A stretch of 64,000 nucleotides of DNA from Saccharospirillaceae bacterium (lineage in GTDB: Bacteria > Pseudomonadota > Gammaproteobacteria > Pseudomonadales > Oceanobacteraceae): the NCBI GenBank assembly GCA_022448365.1, contig JAKVCS010000001.1:124001-188000 (forward strand), written 5' to 3'. A program made the translations under genes and the position numbers. Of this stretch, positions 18,122 through 26,712 are shown in pieces. Below the pieces are notes generated by a model. That model worked only from the letters and a program-made list of their open reading frames with translations. It ran no database searches and was not told the origin of the DNA. Position 1 is the stretch's first letter. Every line of letters starts with the position of its first letter.

Positions 18122-19890
18122 AACAATAGTTGCTGAACAATAACGATAGCCAATAACAACAAACTCGTGCCCTGCCAGAAACGCAGAGGATTTCGCTCAA
18201 TCAGCGGACGCTTTGCCGCCATACCAACCAAGGCGGGATTTGGCTGGTTCAGATCCTGCCACAGTTCAGAATATGCCCGATGTCGTTTTTGAATGTTCGG
18301 GTGACAGGCTTTTTCCAGTGCTAAATCAAGCCATGCCGGGACATCAGAACGGTGAAATGCCAACGAACGATATTGCCATTCAGAGATGGACTTAGGGGTC
18401 TTGCGATGTATTTCATCCATCTCGTAGGGGGTTGTGCCAGCCAACATTTCATAAATGATAACTGCCAGAGAGAACAGATCACTTTGTGTTCTGGCAACAC
18501 CATTCATCACATATTCGGGGGCAATATAGAACACCGATCCAACCGGGCAGTCCTCTTCAACAGCGTTAGTTACTTCCGCTAATCCCTGAACGGCGACGGT
18601 ACCAAAATCAATTAATTTAACCTTGCCGTCATTCGTGATCAGAATATTCTCAGGCTTAAGGTCTCGGTGCACCATACCAAGACGCTGAAACGCCCGAAGG
18701 CCATGAATAACCTGCTCAACAAGATCACGCACCTCTTTTAACGCGGGTCTGGGATGGTCGTGCATCCATTGTCGAAGCGAACTTCCCTCGACATATTCGC
18801 ACAAGTGATAGAGAAAGCGACTACCGTCGCGCACCGTGTAAATTTTCATGACATTGCCATGATCAACGCGATTACCGACCCATTGCTCACGTGAAAATCC
18901 ATCAAGATACACCAGATCGTCACTGAAATTGGCAGACGGTGCCTTTAACACAAACTTTCTTTGCTCGCTGTTTTCAACCAGATAAACATGGCTGCGGGTG
19001 CCACTGTATAACACCTTCTGAACCCGCAGCTGATCAATCTTATGGCCCACTTCCAATACTGGTGGAATAATTCTTTCACTCAACTGTCGCTGAGCTTCAA
19101 CAATATCAGGCGCTGGTGTTTGCTCGATACGTAATACAAAACAGCTGCAATTATCGTCGCTGCCGCGCTGTAATGCCTGATCAACCAGTTTTTGACAGGC
19201 CTGTTCAAACTGATACTGCTGGTCTTCTGCGGTGAGTTGTGAGAACCAGTGTTTTATTTCGCTGGTACTAAAAAAATCATGCACGCCGTCAGTAGAAAAT
19301 AAAAAACAATCGCCTGGATGAATATCTACACAGTGGTAGTCGACTTCCAGATGATTATCCATTCCCAACGCCCGACTCAGGTAAACTTTACCGCCCTTTT
19401 CCGGATTTCCCTGGCTGATGCAATGATCGCGGGTAAGCTGTTCAAATTCAGCGTCGTGACTATCCTCAGCCATCCGGAAACGATAAATCCGACTGTCACC
19501 CGCGTGAAAAATATGAGCACTGTTGGATTTGGCAATTAAGGCACTGAAGGTGGTGACCAGACCATTATGACGAGCACTCGCTTGTTGCCCATGATGGTAT
19601 AACCAGGCGTTCAACGAAGAAAGCACCTTGCTGGCAGATGTTTTGACATCCCAACTGTCCGGTGTGCAATAGTAATCCTGCAAAAAATGAGTAACAGCTG
19701 TACTGGAAGCTAGTTGCGCCTGATCACTGCAGCTCACACCATCAGCGATGCAAACACCAATACCTTTGTATTTTGCCTGAGACAAACCTGGCTGATGGGC
19801 AGCAAAGGCATCCTGATTTTCATCTTTCACACCTGCCGTCGAATAACCACCAAAACTGACTTGTAATTGCTCACCCATCACAACCGCCAT
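18112..19890 (-). CDS. Bifunctional PP2C phosphatase / Ser-Thr protein kinase
   Basis: About 592 residues. The N-terminal 265 are a PP2C phosphatase (STAGVKDENQDAF, CIADGVS, HAGDSRIYRF, LFSTDGVHDFF, DDNCSC). A Hanks-type kinase follows (catalytic lysine in KFVLKAP, HRDLKPEN, DFG, then GSVFYIAPE), and the protein ends in one hydrophobic helix, a C-terminal membrane anchor. A GTG at 19896 and an ATG at 19878 are alternative starts. The gene lies after nirB-nirD-narK on the same strand, beyond a large RNA structure. I recall a similar kinase gene in the Pseudomonas aeruginosa nitrate assimilation locus, so the link is probably conserved; its targets are unknown. Confidence 0.88.
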   Translation of the reverse strand: MAVVMGEQLQVSFGGYSTAGVKDENQDAFAAHQPGLSQAKYKGIGVCIADGVSCSDQAQLASSTAVTHFLQDYYCTPDSWDVKTSASKVLSSLNAWLYHHGQQASARHNGLVTTFSALIAKSNSAHIFHAGDSRIYRFRMAEDSHDAEFEQLTRDHCISQGNPEKGGKVYLSRALGMDNHLEVDYHCVDIHPGDCFLFSTDGVHDFFSTSEIKHWFSQLTAEDQQYQFEQACQKLVDQALQRGSDDNCSCFVLRIEQTPAPDIVEAQRQLSERIIPPVLEVGHKIDQLRVQKVLYSGTRSHVYLVENSEQRKFVLKAPSANFSDDLVYLDGFSREQWVGNRVDHGNVMKIYTVRDGSRFLYHLCEYVEGSSLRQWMHDHPRPALKEVRDLVEQVIHGLRAFQRLGMVHRDLKPENILITNDGKVKLIDFGTVAVQGLAEVTNAVEEDCPVGSVFYIAPEYVMNGVARTQSDLFSLAVIIYEMLAGTTPYEMDEIHRKTPKSISEWQYRSLAFHRSDVPAWLDLALEKACHPNIQKRHRAYSELWQDLNQPNPALVGMAAKRPLIERNPLRFWQGTSLLLLAIVIVQQLLLIA

Positions 19891-19968
19891 ATCCACGCTT
19901 AAAAGTTCGGATGTACCTTAACTTTGTTCCTCGATTTCCTGTTCAAGTGAACATCATTCTTCAACATC

Positions 19969-20085
19969 AAAAAACAGAAATAGCCATACTCTTTCTGTCA
20001 CCGAATCGTACAGCACATTCCTGTGCTGGCGATCCGGTCGCAACATCCTGTTGCTGCTTCAAAAGAGTATGACTATCTCTGTTTT
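19969..20085 (-). ncRNA. Three-way-junction RNA structure after narK, ending in a U-run
   Basis: The arms 19971-19994 and 20062-20085 are 24-base inverted repeats (22 of 24 Watson-Crick). Inside lie a second stem (20000-20008 with 20030-20038) capped by CAGCACA-TTCC-TGTGCTG, and a separate hairpin GCAACA-TCC-TGTTGC (20040-20054). All three imperfect positions become G-U pairs in RNA read from the minus strand and A-C mismatches on the plus strand. On the minus strand the structure starts nine bases after the narK stop and ends in six U. It may be an elaborate terminator, a processed small RNA, or a MITE-like repeat. Confidence 0.6.
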
Positions 20086-20094
20086 AAATTTCGA

Positions 20095-21561
20095 TTAAGA
20101 AACCTTAATTAACTCAACCGAACCATCTTCATTGATCTCTGCCATATGACCCTTTGGTTCTTCCATTGCCAACAGCGCAACGAAACCAACAACCGCGGTA
20201 GCAGCAATTACCAGGAAGAAGGTTGAATAATCAACCAGCGACAATACCGTCAGATAAGTTACGGCACCAACGTTACCGTATGCTCCGGTCATGCCAGCAA
20301 TCTGGCCGGTTAAACGACGCTTGATTAATGGTACAGCGGCAAATACCGCACCTTCGCCGGATTGTACAAAAAAGGAACAGGCCATCGCTGCGACAACTGC
20401 CAACCACAGAGGCCAACTACTATCCACCATGGACATCACGCAATAACCCACGGCCAACCCAGCAGTCAGAATTAATAGTGTCGATTTACGACCAAATTTA
20501 TCCGATAGCCAGCCGCCCCCCGGACGCGACATCAGATTCATAAAAGCGTATGCCGATGCCACCATACCCGCTAGAACGGGTGTTAATTCGAAAGTTTCAG
20601 CAAAGAACAATGGCAACATTGAAACCACAGCCAACTCAGAACCGAAGGTCGCAAAGTACAATACGTTTAATACTGCAACCTGCTTGAATTTATACTGATG
20701 AACTTCGTCCACCGGGGCTTCAAACACGTGTTTGTTCACTTTCCAGACATGAGACAACTCATACAAAAACAGCAGCACCAAACCAACGTAACAGAGCAAC
20801 GCTGTGGTTTCAGACAACAGGCTGACACCTGCTGGCGACAACTTCCAGGTCAGCAATGCCAATGCAGCGTACATTGGCACTTTCATAATCAGCAGGAAGA
20901 AAAAATCACCTTTGCTGGTCACTTCAAGAGCGCCGAGGTTTTTCGGGCGGAAATACGTCGACCCTTTTGGAGTATCAGACACGTTGGCATAAAAGATAAA
21001 GGCAAATGCCAGGCTTAGCGCGCCGGTAATGCCAACGGCATAGCGCCAGCCATCATCTCCCCCAAAGGCCAGAGCAACCACTGGCAAGGTAAATGCCGCA
21101 GCAGCGGAACCAAAGTTCCCCCAACCACCGTAAATGCCCTCAGCCATTCCCAGTTCATTAGCTGGGAACCATTCACTCACCAGACGAATACCGATGACAA
21201 AGCCGGCGCCAATAAAGCCCAACAGGAATCGGGCAATTGCTGCCTGGGTAAAATCGTCTGCCAGCGCGAACATGAAGCACGGTATGGAGCAAATCGCCAA
21301 TAATGCGGAATAGACCAGTCGCGGTCCAAAGCGATCGGTCAGCATACCAATGACAACTCGCGCCGGAATGGTCAATGCAACGTTCAGAATCAACAGGGTT
21401 TTTACTTCCGACGGTGCCAGCCCCAGGCTGGCTGCAATGGCCTGCAATAAAGGAGCGTGATTAAACCACACCAGAAACGTGATAAAAAATGCCATCCAGC
21501 TTAAATGCAGTGTTTTCATTTTCCCGCTGAATGAAAAAATATTGAATTTTTCCGTAGTCAT
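20095..21561 (-). CDS. narK: NarK family nitrate/nitrite transporter
   Basis: A 488-residue, 12-helix major facilitator protein. Both nitrate-signature glycine-rich motifs are present: [13 protein letters not shown] in helix 5 and [12 protein letters not shown] in helix 11, together with the conserved arginine segment [17 protein letters not shown]. It sits in the inner membrane and moves nitrate in, or exchanges it for nitrite. It lies 25 bp after nirD and is co-transcribed with nirBD, which argues for an assimilatory role (often named nasA in Pseudomonas). With the ABC system, the cell has two nitrate uptake routes in one island. Confidence 0.93.
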   Translation of the reverse strand: MTTEKFNIFSFSGKMKTLHLSWMAFFITFLVWFNHAPLLQAIAASLGLAPSEVKTLLILNVALTIPARVVIGMLTDRFGPRLVYSALLAICSIPCFMFALADDFTQAAIARFLLGFIGAGFVIGIRLVSEWFPANELGMAEGIYGGWGNFGSAAAAFTLPVVALAFGGDDGWRYAVGITGALSLAFAFIFYANVSDTPKGSTYFRPKNLGALEVTSKGDFFFLLIMKVPMYAALALLTWKLSPAGVSLLSETTALLCYVGLVLLFLYELSHVWKVNKHVFEAPVDEVHQYKFKQVAVLNVLYFATFGSELAVVSMLPLFFAETFELTPVLAGMVASAYAFMNLMSRPGGGWLSDKFGRKSTLLILTAGLAVGYCVMSMVDSSWPLWLAVVAAMACSFFVQSGEGAVFAAVPLIKRRLTGQIAGMTGAYGNVGAVTYLTVLSLVDYSTFFLVIAATAVVGFVALLAMEEPKGHMAEINEDGSVELIKVS

Positions 21562-21586
21562 AACTAAACCTTACTCACTAAATCTC

Positions 21587-21913
21587 TTATGCCGCTAACA
21601 GTATCTGATCGTTCTCGACTTTAACCTGAAACGTTTTTATGGAAACTTCACCGTCTTCGAGGCACACACCCGTGGCCAGGTCAAAGTGTTGTTTGTACAG
21701 CGGTGATGCCACAACCAACTGTTCACCGATAGAGCCAATAATACCGCGAGATAGTACATTAGCTTTACCAAACGGATCGTAATTGGATACAGCAAATACC
21801 TGCTCTGTATCACCTAAACGAAACAACGCTACCTGCTCTCCGGATAGCGCAGCACAAACACCGGTATCGGGAGCAATATCATTTAAATCACATACAGCAA
21901 TCCAGTCAGACAT
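21587..21913 (-). CDS. nirD: Nitrite reductase small subunit
   Basis: A 108-residue NirD: Rieske-like fold without the iron-sulfur ligands (no C-x-H...C-x2-H pairs). It starts at ATG 21913, with GGAG about eight bases upstream; a GTG one codon earlier is possible. It is the small partner of NirB in NADH-dependent nitrite reduction. It lies 79 bp after nirB. Confidence 0.93.
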   Translation of the reverse strand: MSDWIAVCDLNDIAPDTGVCAALSGEQVALFRLGDTEQVFAVSNYDPFGKANVLSRGIIGSIGEQLVVASPLYKQHFDLATGVCLEDGEVSIKTFQVKVENDQILLAA

Positions 21914-21995
21914 CACGGATCTCCTGAAAATAAATATACATTTTATGAAAATTAGTGCGCCCGGTAGCCGTATACCGGGCTTCGATTAATTACAG

Positions 21996-24584
21996 TTAGC
22001 CTACCGGATTCAGTTCGATCAGTTCGATCTTCTCTGCTTCCGTTGCCGGACGACGCTGACCACGCTCGCGCACATAGTACAAAGCACTGTCTTCGTTGTC
22101 GGAGTTGATAAAGTGCTTAAAGCGCTTCAATTTCTCGGTGTCGTTAATAGTGGTTTTCCACTCGCATTGGTAAGTGCTCACGACTTTTGTCATGGCATTT
22201 TCAAGTTCACTATTAATATTCAGTTTATCGTCAATGACCACCTGTCTGAGATAATCCAATCCCCCTTCGAGGTTTTCCATCCATACCGAAGTACGCTGCA
22301 GACGATCACCGGTACGGACGTAGAACATCAGAATACGGTCGATGTATTTCACCAATGTATCGTCATCAAGATCGGTTGCAAATAAATCACCGTGACGTGG
22401 ACGCATACCGCCGTTACCACAAACATACAGATTCCAGCCGTTCTCTGTTGCAATAACACCAATGTCTTTACTTTGTGCCTCGGCACATTCACGTGTACAA
22501 CCGGAAACTGCAAATTTGATTTTATGCGGTGCACGCAGCCCCTTATAACGATCCTCCAACGCAATCGCCATGGATACAGAATCCAGTACACCATAACGAC
22601 ACCAGGTGCTGCCGACGCAGGATTTGACCGTACGCAGCGATTTACCATAGGCGTGGCCGGTCTCAAATCCGGCATCCACCAGCTTGCCCCAGATTTCTGG
22701 CAGCTCATGCAGTTGCGCACCAAATAAATCGATGCGCTGACCGCCGGTAATTTTGGTGTACAAGTCGTACTCTTTTGCCACTTCCCCCAGCAGGATCAGT
22801 TTTTCTGGTGTGATCTCGCCACCGGCAACGCGCGGCACAATCGAATACGTGCCATCCTTCTGCATGTTTCCGAGGAAAATATCGTTGGTGTCCTGCAAAC
22901 CAATATGATCGTCTTTAAGAACGTATTCATTTTCGAATGAAGCCAGAATCGAACCAATGGTTGGCTTACAGATTTCGCAACCATGGCCTTTACCGTGTTC
23001 GGCCAAGACTTCCTTAAAGGTCGTCAATCCTTTCACACGAATAATATCTGCCAGTTCCTGGCGCGAGTATGGGAAATGTTCACACAGGTCGTTATTTACT
23101 TCGACACCGAGGGATTCGAGTTCAGCGTCCATGACCTGTTTGGTCAATGCTGCACAGCCACCACAACCTGTCGATGCTTTTGTCGCATCTTTGATATCAC
23201 CCATGGTACAGCAACCGCCCTGCACCGCAGCGGCAATGTCACCCTTGGTCACATCAAAACAGGAACAGATCTGCGCCGTCTCAGGTAATGCAGCAACACC
23301 CAATCCAGCACCACCTTCTTCGTCGGATGCAGCCGGTAACAATAGGGCGGCCGGATCACCCGGTATATCCATATCATTCAGTTTCAGCTGCAACAGAGAG
23401 CCATAAGCTTCCACATCACCGACCAAGACAGCCCCCAGCAGCTTCTTGCCATCGGCCGACACAATCAAACGCTTGTAAACGTCACTGACTTCGTCTTTGA
23501 AGACGTAGCTCTGACAACCTTCACTGCTGCCGTGTGCATCGCCAATGGAAGCCACATCAAGCCCGAGTAACTTCAGTTTGGTCGACATATCAGCACCCTG
23601 GAATTCCAATGTCGCTGTTTCGCCACTGAAACTGGCCTGTATATGATTAATCGCTACTTTGGCCATCTGATAACCCGGCGCGACCAAACCATAGATTTTG
23701 TTGTCCCACAAAGCACATTCACCAATGGCGTAAATGTCCGGATCGGAGGTTTGGCATGAATCGTTAATCACAATGCCGCCTCGCTCACCAATCGTCAGGT
23801 CAAACTGACGTGCGAGCTCGTCCTGCGGGCGAATACCCGCAGAGAATAAAATCATGTCGGTTTCCAGAAAACTGCCGTCGGCAAAATTCATGCGGTAACG
23901 ACAGTTCTCACCCGCAACAATTTCCTGAGTGTTTTTCTCGGTATGAACCCGCACACCTAAACCTTCAATCTGTGTACGTAACAGCTCACCACCACCATCA
24001 TCAAGCTGCACCGCCATCAAACGCGGGGCAAATTCGACAACATGTGTCTCCAACCCAGCTTGCTTTAAAGCATTGGCAGCCTCTAACCCAAGTAAACCAC
24101 CACCAACAACAACACCAACCTTACTCTGTTCAGCCGAAGCAGAGATGGCTTCCAAATCTTCAATGGTGCGGTAAACCAGACAATGATCCTGATCTTTACC
24201 CGGAATCGGTGGAACAAATGGGTAAGAGCCGGTAGCCAATACCAATTTATCGTAGCTTTCGGTTAATCCGTTTGCAGTGGTAATGGTTTTATCTGCGCTG
24301 TTGATAGCGACTACTTTGTCATTCAGTAGGTAACGGATATTCTGTTGCTGGTATTCGTCTTCGTTGGTTAACGATAAATCGTCTGCGGTTGCGCCGGAGA
24401 AATATTTACTGAGCTGAACACGGTCGTAAGCCAGACGAGGCTCTTCAGAAAAGGTGATTAATTCGTATTCGGACGCGTTTTCAGAGGACGCAAGGGTAGA
24501 CAAAAACTGATGGCCGACCATGCCGTTGCCGACGACGATGATGCGCTTTTTATTTGCCGTAGCGGAGGCGTTTAATTCGCTCAT
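21996..24584 (-). CDS. nirB: NADH-dependent assimilatory nitrite reductase, large subunit
   Basis: An 862-residue multidomain enzyme reducing nitrite to ammonium in the cytoplasm. Order of parts: FAD motif (IIVVGNGMVGHQFL), NAD motif (GVVVGGGLLGLEAAN), a BFD-type [2Fe-2S] domain near residue 430-490 (CSCFDV, CCTMGDI, GCGGC), a linker with CEICKP, and the sirohaem/[4Fe-4S] module with C-x5-C (CVGSTWC) and C-x3-C (CTREC). Sirohaem comes from the CobA pathway encoded 5 kb away. It is first in the nirB-nirD-narK operon, behind a sigma-54 promoter and paired hexaloop hairpins. Confidence 0.96.
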   Translation of the reverse strand: MSELNASATANKKRIIVVGNGMVGHQFLSTLASSENASEYELITFSEEPRLAYDRVQLSKYFSGATADDLSLTNEDEYQQQNIRYLLNDKVVAINSADKTITTANGLTESYDKLVLATGSYPFVPPIPGKDQDHCLVYRTIEDLEAISASAEQSKVGVVVGGGLLGLEAANALKQAGLETHVVEFAPRLMAVQLDDGGGELLRTQIEGLGVRVHTEKNTQEIVAGENCRYRMNFADGSFLETDMILFSAGIRPQDELARQFDLTIGERGGIVINDSCQTSDPDIYAIGECALWDNKIYGLVAPGYQMAKVAINHIQASFSGETATLEFQGADMSTKLKLLGLDVASIGDAHGSSEGCQSYVFKDEVSDVYKRLIVSADGKKLLGAVLVGDVEAYGSLLQLKLNDMDIPGDPAALLLPAASDEEGGAGLGVAALPETAQICSCFDVTKGDIAAAVQGGCCTMGDIKDATKASTGCGGCAALTKQVMDAELESLGVEVNNDLCEHFPYSRQELADIIRVKGLTTFKEVLAEHGKGHGCEICKPTIGSILASFENEYVLKDDHIGLQDTNDIFLGNMQKDGTYSIVPRVAGGEITPEKLILLGEVAKEYDLYTKITGGQRIDLFGAQLHELPEIWGKLVDAGFETGHAYGKSLRTVKSCVGSTWCRYGVLDSVSMAIALEDRYKGLRAPHKIKFAVSGCTRECAEAQSKDIGVIATENGWNLYVCGNGGMRPRHGDLFATDLDDDTLVKYIDRILMFYVRTGDRLQRTSVWMENLEGGLDYLRQVVIDDKLNINSELENAMTKVVSTYQCEWKTTINDTEKLKRFKHFINSDNEDSALYYVRERGQRRPATEAEKIELIELNPVG

Positions 24585-24625
24585 AATGAACTCTCTCTAT
24601 CTGGTCATAATTTTTTATGTCTCCT

Positions 24626-24668
24626 AAGGTGCTTCATTGCCCTCTTCAGTCGCTACGGCGTTGTAACG
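24626..24668 (-). promoter_or_regulatory. Candidate NasT-responsive tandem hexaloop RNA, nirB leader
   Basis: Read on the minus strand: P1 is CGTTAC/GTAGCG (one G-T pair) with loop AACGCC (24651-24668). P2 is GAGGGC/GC-A-CCTT with one bulged A and loop AATGAA (24626-24644). Both loops have A at position 1 and G at position 4. The linker is six bases and P1 starts about ten bases after the predicted transcription start. P2 is weak. Unlike the nrt and nasA leaders, no intrinsic terminator follows before nirB. Confidence 0.6.
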
Positions 24669-24688
24669 ATGAACATCAAACATGCCTT

Positions 24689-24704
24689 AGCAAACTAGAT
24701 GCCA
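24689..24704 (-). promoter_or_regulatory. Sigma-54 promoter of nirB-nirD-narK
   Basis: On the minus strand TGGCAT-C-TAGT-TTGCT, a near-perfect -24/-12 element with the required 10-base gap between GG and GC. The predicted start is near 24678, about 94 bases before nirB. Confidence 0.78.
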
Positions 24705-24794
24705 GATAATGGTTTCAGCCATTTATTGGGAGAATTTATCGGAACTGCGGCCGGCACTCGGGATAAAATGCACAACGAACGGGCCAAAGACAGA

Positions 24795-24821
24795 CTATTC
24801 GCACCATGCGGGTGCGAATAG
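24795..24821. promoter_or_regulatory. NtrC-type enhancer dyad upstream of nirB
   Basis: A perfect 11-bp inverted repeat around a five-base spacer, with the core GCACC-ATGCG-GGTGC fitting the NtrC consensus TGCACC-N5-GGTGCA. Its core is 123-137 bp before the predicted nirB start, a typical NtrC distance. On the minus strand it also lies about 100 bp past the GGDEF gene and is followed by a loose T-rich stretch, so a terminator role cannot be excluded. Confidence 0.6.
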
Positions 24822-24923
24822 CAAATAACCAGAAATTGTGTGTTTAAACACGACAAAACGAGACAACAGGCAGTGAATCAGGTGCTTGATAAGCTGATGC
24901 AAAGGCACGCAAAGCACTACCAA

Positions 24924-26264
24924 CTAGGCACTGCCCTCCAGCACCGCAATACTTAACTGATTACGGCCGTTTTGTTTGGCTTTGTATAACGCCTGGTCCG
25001 CTTTTTCCAGCATGCCTTCTAAGCTCAGCCCAGGATCACAACAAACCAGACCACCCGAAAAAGAATAATTAAATTCCGGGCAAGGGCTTTGTTCTTTTAA
25101 ACGTGCAGCAACGCGATCGAGAATCTGCTGGGCGGTTTCCGGGCCTGTTTCACTTAAAGCAAGAACAAATTCTTCGCCGCCCCAGCGACCAACAATATCG
25201 TTTTCTCGCAAACAGGATTTCAACGTCATAGCAAAATGCTTGATAACCTTGTCGCCTATCGCATGACCATAGCTGTCGTTAATCGACTTGAAGCGGTCCA
25301 GATCCAGCATCGCCAAACACATATTGTGGCCATAACGACGGTAACGTATACGTTCCTCCTCCAGTCGTCGCATGGTCTCCCGGCGATTCAACAGTCCGGT
25401 TAGCGAATCACGCATCACCAGATTACGAACCGTACGACCCCGTCGAATACGGGATTCAACCGCGGATAACAAATCCGCCGAGCGCACCGGTTTCGTGAGA
25501 AAGGTATCCGCCCCGGTGCATAACGACGTTAACTGCTGCTGCGGGCTCATTTCACACGACAGAAAAACAATGGGAACCGAAATCAGATTCTCCATTTGAC
25601 GAATGATGCCTGCCAGCTCCTGACCGTTGATATCAGGCATGTATAAATCCAACAGAATCAGATCAGGAATATTGTCCTGCAGGTAGGGCATCAACTGCTC
25701 AACTGGCGCAGCAATAGTATGAGTAACAAACCCTGCCGCCTTGAGAATATCAGCATGAAAGTCAGCAACGGATGATTGGTCATCAATTACCAATACGTGA
25801 TACGGGTCTCGTTCAAACCGCTCGCTGAGTGCATCCAACTCCAATAGCACCTGATTCACATCAATCGGTGTCGTGAAAAATGCCTGCCCTCCCATCCGCA
25901 CTGCAATGGCACGGAACTGCAGGGTATCTTCACTGCTGATTGCGATCACCGGCCACTGCTTATTATTTTCCGCCATATCGATCAGCCAACTGTGCTGCCT
26001 GTCAGACAGCTCATCGAGATCAATGATCACAGCAAACGTATTGGCTTCTTCCCGAGCCAACAGGTGCGAAATCGAATCAACCATCTTCGCTTGATAGCCA
26101 GCAGCCGCTATTGCACTTTCTAGAGCCACTGTGGCCTCATTACGCCCCAAAATGAGGACATGTAAGGGCTGCCCTTTAATATACTGATGTACTGTGCGAT
26201 GCAGCAGCGGCGCCCCATCTGATGCGGCAAAGGCTTCGCCTGAAACCGTTGTAATATCCGTCAT
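24924..26264 (-). CDS. Response regulator with GGDEF domain (diguanylate cyclase)
   Basis: A 446-residue protein of three parts. Residues about 33-150 look like a degenerate receiver domain (LHVLILGRNEATV, VIIDLDE). Residues about 155-275 are an intact receiver (VLVIDDQSS, phosphorylation aspartate in LILLDLYMPD, lysine in FLTKPV). Residues 285-440 are a GGDEF domain with active site GGEEF and an inhibitory RxxD site (REND) five residues before it, so it should make cyclic di-GMP and be feedback inhibited. No cognate kinase gene adjoins it. It sits between nirB and nasA, but a functional link to nitrate is unproven. Confidence 0.9.
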   Translation of the reverse strand: MTDITTVSGEAFAASDGAPLLHRTVHQYIKGQPLHVLILGRNEATVALESAIAAAGYQAKMVDSISHLLAREEANTFAVIIDLDELSDRQHSWLIDMAENNKQWPVIAISSEDTLQFRAIAVRMGGQAFFTTPIDVNQVLLELDALSERFERDPYHVLVIDDQSSVADFHADILKAAGFVTHTIAAPVEQLMPYLQDNIPDLILLDLYMPDINGQELAGIIRQMENLISVPIVFLSCEMSPQQQLTSLCTGADTFLTKPVRSADLLSAVESRIRRGRTVRNLVMRDSLTGLLNRRETMRRLEEERIRYRRYGHNMCLAMLDLDRFKSINDSYGHAIGDKVIKHFAMTLKSCLRENDIVGRWGGEEFVLALSETGPETAQQILDRVAARLKEQSPCPEFNYSFSGGLVCCDPGLSLEGMLEKADQALYKAKQNGRNQLSIAVLEGSA

Positions 26265-26536
26265 TTAATCCGCTCAAACTCGATAAGTTACCGCTGGAGT
26301 CTAGCAGCGCTGATATAAGACGACATGGGAATAGCATCCTAGCAGGGCAAAAAATGCTGTATTTACTACCTTCTTGGGTATTTCTGAGGGCTGACTCATA
26401 CTAAAGAGCGAGCAATAGCAAACTTCGCAACATATCAGTGCACGCCATCCAGTTAACACCCAAATACAGTGCATGCACGACCACCCAACCATTGTGTTTT
26501 TCACTGTGACAGGGATCATTCGCTATAAAATAAATC

Positions 26537-26552
26537 TGGCATCAAACTTGAA
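26537..26552 (+). promoter_or_regulatory. Sigma-54-like promoter of nasA-cobA
   Basis: TGGCAT-C-AAAC-TTGAA fits the -24/-12 consensus with correct spacing; the only serious deviation is A instead of C at -12. The predicted start is near 26563, immediately before the first leader hairpin. Upstream, CAGTGCACGC (26436) and CAGTGCATGC (26467) repeat exactly 31 bp apart, about three helical turns; they may be activator sites but do not match the NtrC dyad well. Confidence 0.6.
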
Positions 26553-26563
26553 AGAGAACACTG

Positions 26564-26605
26564 ACTGGCCCAACAGCCAGTACTTCGGGATACCAGCGCT
26601 GGTAT
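26564..26605 (+). promoter_or_regulatory. NasT-responsive hairpin pair, nasA leader
   Basis: P1 is ACTGGC/GCCAGT with a six-base loop CCAACA, which lacks the A1/G4 pattern. After eight bases, P2 is ATACC/GGTAT (26590-26594, 26601-26605) with loop AGCGCT, which has A1 and G4. A third hairpin (26630-26636 with 26650-26656) and an intrinsic terminator follow. The layout repeats that of the nrt leader. Confidence 0.6.
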
Positions 26606-26664
26606 TTCAGTTTTCGTGTTGTGTAACAAAGGTCTGTTTTCCTCCGGTCCAGACCTGAGCATTG

Positions 26665-26701
26665 GCGCTCACAGATTTTTATCTGTGAGCGCTTTTTTTT
26701 T
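26665..26701 (+). terminator. Leader terminator (attenuator) before nasA
   Basis: A perfect 12-bp stem (26665-26676 with 26681-26692), TTTT loop and nine T, ending right before the ribosome binding site of nasA. It would cut transcription short unless antitermination occurs. Confidence 0.9.
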
Positions 26702-26712
26702 GGAAAGTGATC

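Noticed and set aside
22957-23406. Open frame of 149 codons antisense to nirB
   Set aside because: Shadow of a long GC-biased gene; nirB motifs on the other strand account for the sequence.
26301-26519. Open frame of 72 codons on the minus strand upstream of nasA
   Set aside because: It lies in the regulatory region, shows no family and no good start.
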